Shown here one piece after another: positions 9,512 to 16,886 of a stretch of 42,954 nt of DNA. The notes under the pieces are model-generated. The model made no database searches. It was given only the letters and a program-made list of their open reading frames with translations, and was not told where the DNA came from. The DNA comes from Betaproteobacteria bacterium (lineage in GTDB: Bacteria > Pseudomonadota > Gammaproteobacteria > Burkholderiales > Burkholderiaceae_F), in assembly GCA_005882215.1 (NCBI GenBank), contig VBCK01000129.1, positions 1 through 42,954 on the forward strand, read 5' to 3'. Position numbers and translations under genes: made by a program. Each line of letters starts with the position of its first letter. Positions within the stretch are counted from its first letter, which is position 1.

Positions 9512-11671
9512 TTGACGATGTTTCCTAGGCTGGCGACGCCGTTGCTCGCGCTGGTTGCAGTGGCCGCGGCGGGTCCAACCGGCGCGCAGCAAACGCGCTC
9601 CGGGCACGTTGCCGCCGAACTGGTATCGGAATTCGAAGCACTGACTCCGGGTCAGGCGGCCAGCGTCGGGTTGCGCCTCGTACACGAGCCGCACTGGCAC
9701 ACCTACTGGACGGTGCCAGGCGATGCCGGGCTTCCAACCCGGCTGGCGTGGCAGCTGCCGCAGGGCGTCCAGGCCGGTCCCATCCAGTGGCCCGTGCCCG
9801 AGTTGCTGCGGGTCGGATCGCTGGCCAACTACGGCTATGAGGGCACCGTGCTGTTGCCGGTGACGATAAAGACGCCCGCTGCGCTGGCGCCCGGCAGCAC
9901 GGTCCGATTAGCGGCCCATGCCGACTGGCTCGTGTGCGCCGACATCTGCATACCGGAGAGCGCGGACCTGACGCTGGTTCTGCCGGTCGAGGCGGCCGGG
10001 CATCCGGCACCCAGCCGCTATCAGGGCGAATTCGCGGTCGCGGCGGCACGGATCCCGAAGCCGATCGCGCTGAGCGGCGCCAGCGCGATCTTCGACGGCA
10101 CGCGGATCCGGCTGCAGTTCGTTCCGGACCGGGCGCCGGAGCGCCTCCAATTCTTCCCACTGGAGCCGATGCGGGTGCAAGCAGCCGCTGCGCAGCCGTT
10201 GAACGTGGCCGCAGCGGGGGCCACGCTCGACCTGCTGGCTGCGCAACCGGTGGCGTCCGATTTCAAGCTGCTGCGCGGCGTGCTGGTTGCCGACGGCGGG
10301 CCCGGTCAGGCGGGCGGGGCCCGCTCCGGCTGGGCCGGGGTGATCGAGCTGCCGTTGAAGGCGGGTGTGTTGCCGGCGGCGCCGCCGTCCGAGGGGAGCA
10401 CAGCCCCGGCGCAGGCCGGCGCAGCCTCGGCGAAGCCGGGCGCATCGATGTCCTGGATCACCGCGCTGGTGGGAGCGTTCGTCGGCGGCCTGATTCTGAA
10501 CCTGATGCCCTGCGTGTTTCCGGTGCTCTCGCTGAAACTGCTGGCGCTCGTCCAGCACCGTCATCGGGGCGATCCGTCGCTTGCGGCGCACGGGTTGGCA
10601 TTCACCGCCGGAGCGGTGGCGAGCTTCGTGCTGCTGGCCTGCGTGCTGGTTGCGCTGCGCGCCGGCGGCTCCGAGCTGGGTTGGGGATTCCAGATGCAGT
10701 CACCGCTGATGATCGCGCTGCTGACCGCCCTGTTTTTCGGCATCGGCCTGAATCTGCTGGGGGCTTTCGAAGTGTCGGTGGGAACCGGCCTGGTCAATTC
10801 GAAGCTGGTGCAGCGTTTCGACGGCCATCATCTGCGCGGCAGCTTCGCAACCGGCGTGCTGGCCGTGCTGGTCGCTTCGCCCTGCACGGCGCCGTTCATG
10901 GGCGCCGCGCTCACCTACGCCGTGTGGCAGCCGGCACCGGTTGCGCTGTCGGTGTTCGCGATGCTCGGCGCGGGCATGGCGACCCCGTATCTGGCGTTGA
11001 CTCTGTCGCCGTCGCTGCTGCAGCGCTTGCCGCGTCCGGGGTCGTGGATGCAACACCTGCGACAGCTGATGGCATTTCCGATGTTCGTCACCTGTGTGTG
11101 GCTGCTGTGGGTGCTGGCGCAACAGATCGACGTCGACGCCTTGGCATGGGTGCTGGCCGCGCTGGTCGCTCTCGGGCTGGCGGGCTGGTCGGCGGGCCAG
11201 GCGCAGCGCGGCGCACGCGCGTTCGGCTGGGTCGGCACGGTGGCGGCCGTTGCCTCGGCGCTGGTGATGATCGCGGCCACCGAGCGGGCGACGCTGCCGT
11301 CGGCGCGCGCCGGCACGCTGCGGGCCGATAGCCATGGGTGGGCCGAGTGGTCGCCGCCGGCACAGGTTCAGGCGCTGTCGCTCGGGCGCCCGGTGTTCGT
11401 CGACTTCACGGCGGCCTGGTGCCTGACCTGCCAGGCGAACAAACGGCTGGTGCTGCACAGCAGCCGGGTCGCCGCTGCGTTCGCGTCCCGGGGCGTGACC
11501 CTGCTGCGGGCGGACTGGACCAATCGCAACGACGCCATTGCTCACGAGCTCGCCCGCTTCGGGCGCACCGGGGTACCGCTGTACGTGCTGTACGACTCGC
11601 GCGGGCGGCCGCACCTTCTGCCGGAAATCCTGACCGAAGGCGCGGTGCTGGATGCCCTGTCGGACCTGTAG
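9512..11671 (+). CDS. dsbD: DsbD/ScsB-family thiol:disulfide interchange protein
   Basis: A 719-residue membrane reductase that carries electrons from cytoplasmic thioredoxin to periplasmic thiols. An N-terminal signal peptide precedes a periplasmic domain (about 26-310) with C142 and C146 in LVCADICIP. About eight membrane helices follow (about 315-600), with C334 in LMPCVFPVL and C458 in SPCTAPF. A C-terminal thioredoxin-like domain has AAWCLTC (C637, C640). The extended N-terminal domain with the CADIC motif resembles ScsB, the copper-stress relative, more than E. coli DsbD. The start may be TTG 9512 (GGAG six bases before it) or ATG 9518; numbering here is from 9512. It is divergent from a QseBC-like system, which suggests shared stress control. 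Confidence 0.88.
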   Translation: MTMFPRLATPLLALVAVAAAGPTGAQQTRSGHVAAELVSEFEALTPGQAASVGLRLVHEPHWHTYWTVPGDAGLPTRLAWQLPQGVQAGPIQWPVPELLRVGSLANYGYEGTVLLPVTIKTPAALAPGSTVRLAAHADWLVCADICIPESADLTLVLPVEAAGHPAPSRYQGEFAVAAARIPKPIALSGASAIFDGTRIRLQFVPDRAPERLQFFPLEPMRVQAAAAQPLNVAAAGATLDLLAAQPVASDFKLLRGVLVADGGPGQAGGARSGWAGVIELPLKAGVLPAAPPSEGSTAPAQAGAASAKPGASMSWITALVGAFVGGLILNLMPCVFPVLSLKLLALVQHRHRGDPSLAAHGLAFTAGAVASFVLLACVLVALRAGGSELGWGFQMQSPLMIALLTALFFGIGLNLLGAFEVSVGTGLVNSKLVQRFDGHHLRGSFATGVLAVLVASPCTAPFMGAALTYAVWQPAPVALSVFAMLGAGMATPYLALTLSPSLLQRLPRPGSWMQHLRQLMAFPMFVTCVWLLWVLAQQIDVDALAWVLAALVALGLAGWSAGQAQRGARAFGWVGTVAAVASALVMIAATERATLPSARAGTLRADSHGWAEWSPPAQVQALSLGRPVFVDFTAAWCLTCQANKRLVLHSSRVAAAFASRGVTLLRADWTNRNDAIAHELARFGRTGVPLYVLYDSRGRPHLLPEILTEGAVLDALSDL

Positions 11672-11769
11672 CCGTCGCTTTTCAACATCCCGCTCTAGCC
11701 GCGGCGGCCGAAATGCGCTATCAAGCCCGATCCCGGCGGCGCATCACCGTTGGCTCTTGAAAGGCGAGG

Positions 11770-12741
11770 ATGCAGTACCGACGACTGGGTCAGAGCGGGT
11801 TGAAGCTGAGCGAGCTGTCGCTGGGCGCCTGGGTCACGTTCGGCAACCAGCTTGATGTGCGCGCAGCCGTGCAGTGCATGTCGGCGGCGCGCGACGCGGG
11901 CGTAAATTTTTTCGACAACGCCGAAGTGTATGCGGGCGGCCAGGCCGAGCGCATCATGGGCGCGGCGCTGCGCGAGCTGGGCTGGCCGCGTGCGAGTTAC
12001 GTGATCTCCACCAAGTTCTTCTGGGGACTGACCGGCGGTCCCAACGAGCGCAACACGCTGAACCGCAAATACCTGCTCGGAGCAATCGATGGATCGCTGG
12101 AGCGGCTCGGCTTGAGCTTCGTCGACCTCGTGTTCTGCCATCGCGCCGACCCGGACACTCCGCTCGAGGAGACGGTCTGGGCGATGCACGACATCATCGA
12201 GCGCGGCAAGGCGCTTTACTGGGGGACTTCGGAGTGGAGTGCCGATGAGATCAGTGCGGCCTGGGAGATGGCCGACCGGCATCATCTGCACAAGCCCGTC
12301 ACCGAGCAGCCCCAGTACAACCTGTTCTGCCGGCGCCGTGTCGAGGAGGAGTATTTGCGCCTGTACCGTCAGAGTGGCCTTGGCCTGGCCACCTGGAGCC
12401 CGCTCGCGTCGGGCCTGCTGACCGGCAAGTATCGCGACGGCGTTGCGCCGGGCACGCGCGGTGCGCTGGAGGGTTACGCGTTCCTGAAAGAGCGGCTGGT
12501 CGACCCGCGACGCAATGCCAAGGTGACGGAACTTGCGGAAGCCGCGCTCGAGCTGGGATGCTCGGTCGGGCAGCTGGCGATCGCGTGGTGCCTGAAGAAC
12601 CCGAACGTCAGCACGGTGATTACCGGCGCGCGCACGCCCGCCCAGGTCCGGGAGAACATGCTGGCGGCCGAGGTGGCGCCCAGGATCGACGCCGAGATGA
12701 TGAGTCGGATCGACGCGATCATCGGCGACGATCATGAGTGA
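11770..12741 (+). CDS. Aldo/keto reductase, potassium-channel beta-subunit-like
   Basis: A 323-residue NADPH-dependent aldo/keto reductase. The catalytic tetrad is visible as D49, Y54, K82 and H124 ([28 protein letters not shown]). The C-terminal cofactor loop reads [16 protein letters not shown]. The start motif [19 protein letters not shown] and the text [12 protein letters not shown] place it near the Kv-beta / YghZ (AKR6/AKR14) group, which reduces aldehydes such as methylglyoxal. AGG-rich sequence precedes the ATG closely. It lies 98 bases after the DsbD/ScsB gene and 47 bases before the DUF3014 gene. The physiological substrate is unknown. Confidence 0.92.
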   Translation: MQYRRLGQSGLKLSELSLGAWVTFGNQLDVRAAVQCMSAARDAGVNFFDNAEVYAGGQAERIMGAALRELGWPRASYVISTKFFWGLTGGPNERNTLNRKYLLGAIDGSLERLGLSFVDLVFCHRADPDTPLEETVWAMHDIIERGKALYWGTSEWSADEISAAWEMADRHHLHKPVTEQPQYNLFCRRRVEEEYLRLYRQSGLGLATWSPLASGLLTGKYRDGVAPGTRGALEGYAFLKERLVDPRRNAKVTELAEAALELGCSVGQLAIAWCLKNPNVSTVITGARTPAQVRENMLAAEVAPRIDAEMMSRIDAIIGDDHE

Positions 12742-12788
12742 TCGGCGGGCTCGACACTGACGAATATGAACCAAAAGGATGTCGAAAT

Positions 12789-13556
12789 ATGAGCGCTGGG
12801 CTCAGAGGTTTCCTGGTCTTCGCCGTGCTGGCCGTGGCGGCAGCCGCGGTCTACTGGTTCGTGCTGCGCGAGCAGCCTGCGCCGCCCGCTCCAGTTGCCG
12901 CACCGCCCGCGCCGGCACCGGCCCCGGCGCCGCCGCCTCGCACCGTGCCCAGCGGACCACCGCTTCCCGCGCTGGCCGACAGCGACGCGGAAATGCTGCA
13001 GGCGCTGAACCGGCTGCTCGGGTCCGGCGCCGAGGCACTGCTGCTGCGCCCGGGGATCGTGCACCGGATCGTCGCGACGGTCGACAACCTGCCCGGCGAC
13101 AAGGTGCCGCAACAGGTGATCCCGGTGCGTCCGCCCGGCGGCAGCTTCGGCACGTTAGACCAGGGTGGACGGCTGACGATCAGCCCCGCCAACGCGGCAC
13201 GCTACGCCCGCTACGTGAATCTGGTTTCACAGCTGGACACTGCCGAACTCGTGTCCACGTATCGGCGCTACTACCCGCTGTTCCAGCAAGCCTATCGCGA
13301 ACTCGGCTATCCGAAGGGCGAGTTCAACGACCGGCTGGTCGAGGCGATCGACGACCTGCTGGAGGCGCCGCAGCCAGAGCCGCCGGTCTCGCTGGTGGCT
13401 CCGCGGGCGATGTTCGACTATGCGGACGCGGATCTGCAGGATGCCTCGGCCGGCCAGAAGATCCTGATCCGTCTCGGCCCGGAGAACGAGGCGCGGGTCA
13501 AGACCAAGCTGCGCCAGTTGCGCCGCGCGCTGGACAGCATCGACCTGCCGCGCTGA
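12789..13556 (+). CDS. DUF3014 membrane-anchored protein
   Basis: A 255-residue protein of unknown function matching the DUF3014 pattern. One N-terminal membrane helix (about 8-25) is followed by a Pro/Ala-rich periplasmic linker (about 30-60) and a helical domain. Typical parts are LPALADSDAEMLQALNRLLG, VATVDNLPGDKVPQQVIPVR and the closing QKILIRLGPENEARVKTKLR. The ATG at 12789 is preferred over the upstream in-frame start at 12738 because AAAGGA lies about 10 bases before it and because the predicted membrane anchor is then N-terminal. Its stop codon falls on the edge of the 40-base inverted repeat that follows. Confidence 0.85.
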   Translation: MSAGLRGFLVFAVLAVAAAAVYWFVLREQPAPPAPVAAPPAPAPAPAPPPRTVPSGPPLPALADSDAEMLQALNRLLGSGAEALLLRPGIVHRIVATVDNLPGDKVPQQVIPVRPPGGSFGTLDQGGRLTISPANAARYARYVNLVSQLDTAELVSTYRRYYPLFQQAYRELGYPKGEFNDRLVEAIDDLLEAPQPEPPVSLVAPRAMFDYADADLQDASAGQKILIRLGPENEARVKTKLRQLRRALDSIDLPR

Positions 13557-13696
13557 CCCTGGCGCCGGACGCTCCGGGGGAGTACCGGGTGCGGTTCCGC
13601 TCGCGTTACGCCCTTCGCCAGTGACGGGGGCTAGTGCGTGCAGTGACCTCGCTCCACCGCACCCGGTACTCCCCCGGAGGGTCCGGCGCCAGGGTC
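13555..13696. repeat. Long inverted repeat: two 40-base arms, one mismatch, 62-base spacer
   Basis: Left arm 13555-13594 and right arm 13657-13696 are reverse complements with a single difference (an internal GACGCTCC against GACCCTCC). Each arm begins with GACCCTGGCGCCGGAC and ends with GAGTACCGGGTGCGG. Beyond the arms the symmetry decays inside the spacer. The element starts on the stop codon of the DUF3014 gene. It could fold into a very stable hairpin, act as a transcription terminator without a T-run, or be two inverted copies of a dispersed extragenic repeat (MITE/REP-like). No transposase or clear target duplication is seen. Confidence 0.85.
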
Positions 13697-13764
13697 TCAA
13701 GTTTTCTCGCGCAGTGCCGATCCGTAGGGGCCGGGGTGACGGCATTCACGGGTTCGGGTCTGAG

Positions 13765-13989
13765 ATGCTCAAGTTCGGAATTTGCGCGGGAATCTGCCTG
13801 GAGTGGGTCTGCGGCCCGTCCGTGAATTCGCTGCACTCGCTGGGCTCCGCGTCGGTCCGTGCGCTGATGGCCGCCCTGCTGGCATGGGTCGCGCTGGAAG
13901 CGGCGCAGGCGCTCTGGCGGGCGGTGATGTCCCTCGACGACCGGCCGCCGAGTCGAATCGACCCGCGCCCGACCGAGATCGGCAAGTAA
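13765..13989 (+). CDS. Possible small membrane protein (hypothetical)
   Basis: A 74-residue reading frame starting MLKFGICAGICLEWVCG and containing one hydrophobic stretch (VRALMAALLAWVALEAAQAL, about residues 31-50) followed by a charged tail. I do not recognise a family. It lies between the 40-base inverted repeat and a glycosyltransferase remnant, a region that looks rearranged, so it may be a remnant itself. The ribosome-binding site is weak. The frame is open upstream to 13621, but that portion is inside the repeat. It is kept at low confidence because the codon pattern is like that of neighbouring genes. Confidence 0.3.
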   Translation: MLKFGICAGICLEWVCGPSVNSLHSLGSASVRALMAALLAWVALEAAQALWRAVMSLDDRPPSRIDPRPTEIGK

Positions 13990-14043
13990 GTCAGCGCCGG
14001 CTGTCGTGAAGCAGTCATCGGCTGGCCGGACAATCGGGCCGCG

Positions 14044-14286
14044 ATGCCCCTGTCCCGCGAACGCCCCCCGGTCACCGCGCGCCGCCCCCTCATCCTGGTC
14101 ACCGATGCGTGGCACCCGCAGGTCAACGGGGTCGTTCACACCTGGAGTTACGTTCAGAGGGAACTGGATCAGCTAGGCCAGCTTCCGCGCACCGAAGTGC
14201 GAACCGCCGTGATCAAGCGCTCCTGGGCCGAGATCGCGCGCGATCTGCTGTCGGTGCTGGTGCCGATCGAAGCCGCTGGCCTGTAA
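14044..14286 (+). pseudogene. Remnant of a GT4-family glycosyltransferase N-terminus
   Basis: An 80-residue frame whose residues about 14-42 read RPLILVTDAWHPQVNGVV and then a helix (YVQRELDQLG). This is the highly conserved opening of GT4 glycosyltransferases of the MgtA / mannosyltransferase type (ILVTDAW.PQVNGVVRT), which are normally 350-400 residues. After residue about 45 the sequence no longer fits and a stop follows at residue 81. No remaining glycosyltransferase sequence was found downstream, where an unrelated minus-strand gene ends at 14320. This points to a truncated gene left by deletion. A short expressed peptide cannot be excluded. Confidence 0.6.
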
Positions 14287-14319
14287 CCGCCCAGTCGGCA
14301 GTTTGCGACCGCTCGGCTG

Positions 14320-15735
14320 CTAGGGCAACTGGATCCACTGAAGCTCGCCGCGCGCAACGCGCTCGAGCGCGGTCTGCACGATCCGGAACTGGTCGGCGTC
14401 GAACGGGGGCAGCTGCGGTGCGTGCGCCAGCGCGCGTGCCTGCGTGCCGTCGTGCGCGGTTCCGAGCCAGCGCCAGCGATCGATCACGTGCCAGTCGCAC
14501 CCGGCGCCGATGCCCGCGTCTTCGATCAGCGCGATCGGGCCGGCGTACGGCCAGGCCGGCATCCGCCAGGGCTCGAGCGCCTCGCGCAGCCTGAGCGCGT
14601 GCGCCTCGCCCGATTCCAGCCCGACACAGGCGCCGCGGCAGCGGCGCAGCTGGTAGTTGAAACAGGGCGATGGTCCGTCGTTGTTGCTGCGGCGCCCCTC
14701 CATCGCCATCACTCTCAAGCACAGCCCGTGCTCGGCCGCCAGGCGCATCACGGCGGCGCGCGAGGCTGCGCGCGAGGCGAATGGCCCGTAGTGGTCCTCG
14801 CGCGCGGGCTCGGGCAGGTCGGCCGCGCGCACCCAGCGCGGCCGCCCCGCGTGCAGCTTCAACGCTCCCTGCCCCAGGCAGCGACGCAGCCTCACGTTGT
14901 GCGCGGGCAGCCGCTGCTTGACGAGTTCGGATTCGCGCAGCAGCGCTCCGATCTCGCCGGCGGTGCGCTCCCAGTCGACCCGCTCGACCTCGCGTGCCAG
15001 CCGCAGGCTGCGCTCGTCCCACCCATCGCCGGCGAAGTGGGCCGCGACGCGGCTCTTCAGGTCAACGCTCTTGCCGACGTACAGCGTGTGCTCCGCCGCC
15101 CCGACCATCACGTACACGCCGGGCGCCGATGGAATCCGCTCCAGTGCGTCGGGCCCGAGCGTCGGGGGCAGGCCGGGGCGCACCAGCAGCGAACGGACCG
15201 CGTCCTCGATCTCGCTGCGCGGCAGGCGGTCGTACAGCCGCTGCGCGAAGCGCCACAGAAGCCGAGCGTCGCCCAGCGCCCGGTGGCGCTCCGAATCGTC
15301 CAGCCCGAAGCGCGCCGCGATCGCGTCCAGCGTGTGGCTGCCGCGGTCCGGAAAAAGCCGCCGGCTCAGCCGCACGGTGCACAGCATCCGTGCGGTCCAA
15401 GCGACGCCGGCCCGGGCGAATTCGGATTTCAGGAAGCCGAAGTCGAACCGTGCGTTGTGCGCGACGAAAACGGCGTCCTCGAGCGTGTCGTACAGCCGCT
15501 CCGCCAGCTCGGAAAACGGCGGCGCCGAGCGCACCATCTGGTCGCTGATGCCGGTGAGCCAGCCGATGTCCGAGGGAATCGGTACGCCGGGGTTCACCAG
15601 CGACGACCATTCGGTCACGCGCAGCGCGGGTCCGTCGCGGTCGACCGCCACCACCGCGACCTCGGTGATCCGATCGCGTTTCGGGCTGGTGCCGGTCGTC
15701 TCGACATCGACGAAGCAGGTGCGCGGCGCGAACAT
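14320..15735 (-). CDS. DnaQ-like 3'-5' exonuclease fused to a UvrC/Cho-like GIY-YIG nuclease domain
   Basis: A 471-residue fusion. Residues 1-175 form a DEDDh exonuclease: D10 and E12 (FVDVETTGTSP), D98 (VAHNARFDFGFL), H151 and D156 (HRALGDARL). Residues about 200-290 form a GIY-YIG nuclease: PGVYVM, LYVGKSVDLKSRV and a probable catalytic Glu in GALLRESELVKQ. A Cys-containing segment (CFNYQLRRCRGACVG, about 365-380) resembles the UvrC/Cho region after GIY-YIG. Cho is the alternative nucleotide-excision-repair nuclease of E. coli, so a role in DNA repair is inferred. The start ATG at 15735 begins MFAPRTCFVDVETTG. All catalytic residues appear intact. Confidence 0.88.
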   Translation of the reverse strand: MFAPRTCFVDVETTGTSPKRDRITEVAVVAVDRDGPALRVTEWSSLVNPGVPIPSDIGWLTGISDQMVRSAPPFSELAERLYDTLEDAVFVAHNARFDFGFLKSEFARAGVAWTARMLCTVRLSRRLFPDRGSHTLDAIAARFGLDDSERHRALGDARLLWRFAQRLYDRLPRSEIEDAVRSLLVRPGLPPTLGPDALERIPSAPGVYVMVGAAEHTLYVGKSVDLKSRVAAHFAGDGWDERSLRLAREVERVDWERTAGEIGALLRESELVKQRLPAHNVRLRRCLGQGALKLHAGRPRWVRAADLPEPAREDHYGPFASRAASRAAVMRLAAEHGLCLRVMAMEGRRSNNDGPSPCFNYQLRRCRGACVGLESGEAHALRLREALEPWRMPAWPYAGPIALIEDAGIGAGCDWHVIDRWRWLGTAHDGTQARALAHAPQLPPFDADQFRIVQTALERVARGELQWIQLP

Positions 15736-15786
15736 CCGGACACCCCATCCGGCAGAGTGCAGGCCGCCGGGCCGACTGCGCCCGCC

Positions 15787-16293
15787 TCAGTCTCGACCCA
15801 GGAAGTCGCTCTTGCCGATCGGCACGCCGTTGTGGCGCAGGATCGCGTAGGCGGTCGTCACGTGAAAGAAGAAACTCGGCAGCGAGAAGTGCGCGAGAAA
15901 CTCCAGTCCGGTAAAGCTCAGCGTCCGGGTCGCGGTTTTTATTTCGATCGCGCGCTCGTCCGATCCGTCGATTTTGGCCGGGCTGAAACGGTCCAGGAAC
16001 GCGATGGTGCGGGCGATGCGTCCTTTGAGCTCCTCGAACCCCACTTCGACGTCGTCGAACTTGGGCGGGGCTTCGTCGGCCAGCCGGGCGGCGGCGCCCT
16101 TGGCGAAATCGCTCGCCAGCTGGATCTGCCGGGTGAACGTCAACATGTCCGGATACAAGCGCGCCTCCAGCAGGGCCGCCGGCTCGATTTTGCGCTCCTG
16201 CGCATGTGCGGCCGCCTTGTCGAGGATCGCCGACAGGCTGCTCAGGTACTTCCGGAATACCGGTATCGACAGCGAATACATGGAAGCGCGCAT
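15787..16293 (-). CDS. DUF1993 family protein
   Basis: A 168-residue soluble helical protein matching DUF1993, related to the DinB-like four-helix fold. Recognisable parts are the opening MYSLSIPVFRKYLSSLSAIL, LYPDMLTFTRQIQLASDFAK near residue 50 and a C-terminal FLAHFSLPSFFFHVTTAYAI. Function is unknown; homologues are common in proteobacteria and fungi. The ATG at 16293 shares one base with the stop of the SET-domain gene (TGATG), so the two are translationally coupled. An alternative start is Met5. The coupling suggests a shared pathway, but none is known. Confidence 0.85.
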   Translation of the reverse strand: MRASMYSLSIPVFRKYLSSLSAILDKAAAHAQERKIEPAALLEARLYPDMLTFTRQIQLASDFAKGAAARLADEAPPKFDDVEVGFEELKGRIARTIAFLDRFSPAKIDGSDERAIEIKTATRTLSFTGLEFLAHFSLPSFFFHVTTAYAILRHNGVPIGKSDFLGRD

Positions 16294-16796
16294 CAGCTCA
16301 CTCCGTTGCGTTTTTTAAGAGCGAGCATCGTACCGCGACATTGCGTGCTGCCGCAGCAGCACTGGTACTGGCGCTTCAGCGTCGGGGTCAGTCTTTCGTC
16401 GACGACCAGGCAATAGTCGTACGACAGCTCTTCGCCGCGGCGGATGTCGCGGATCGCCTGGATGTAGACGCGCCCGTCGTCGCTTTCTTCGGTCTCGCAG
16501 TTCGGCTCGCACGAGTGATTGATCCAGCGCGCGGCATTGCCGCCGACATTGGCGTCGATCACGTGGCGGCCGTCATCGAGCGAGAAGAAGAACGTGTGAA
16601 GCGGGTCGTCCGGGTCCGACGGCGGCCGACGGTCGGCTTGCCGCCATGTGATGCGCTCGCCCCGGTATTCGATGATGCGCTCGCCCTGCCGGATCCGGCG
16701 CGCGGCGTACACGCCACGGCCATGGATGCGTGAATCGCGAACGAGAATCTTCCTGCGGCGTGACTTCGTGGCGGCGTTGCTGCTGTCGTCTGGCAT
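16293..16796 (-). CDS. SET-domain protein-lysine methyltransferase
   Basis: A 167-residue protein that is essentially a lone SET domain. Motifs in order: GRGVYAARRIRQGERIIEYR (SAM-site start), ARWINHSCEPNCE (the NHSC motif), GEELSYDYCL (catalytic Tyr region), and a post-SET-like cluster QCCCGSTQCRGTM with cysteines for zinc. Bacterial SET proteins methylate lysines on cellular or host proteins; the substrate here is unknown. It is the promoter-proximal gene of a two-gene unit with DUF1993. Homologues are frequent in Burkholderiales, so it is not necessarily recent transfer. Confidence 0.9.
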   Translation of the reverse strand: MPDDSSNAATKSRRRKILVRDSRIHGRGVYAARRIRQGERIIEYRGERITWRQADRRPPSDPDDPLHTFFFSLDDGRHVIDANVGGNAARWINHSCEPNCETEESDDGRVYIQAIRDIRRGEELSYDYCLVVDERLTPTLKRQYQCCCGSTQCRGTMLALKKRNGVS

Positions 16797-16886
16797 CGAT
16801 ATTGAACGATCAGGTGGTCAAGCGGAAATGGAAGGCGCGACGCGCACGGGAGTATCGCAAAACTTGCATCGCAGAGAACTCCCGTA

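Noticed and set aside
13606..14139. A 177-codon minus-strand frame through the inverted repeat
   Set aside because: It lies across the repeat arm and antisense to the GT4 remnant, with no recognisable domain or ribosome-binding site.
14422..16416. A 664-codon plus-strand open frame
   Set aside because: It is antisense to the nuclease fusion, DUF1993 and part of the SET gene, has no recognisable domain and shows the Arg/Gln/His-rich composition typical of GC-rich shadow frames.
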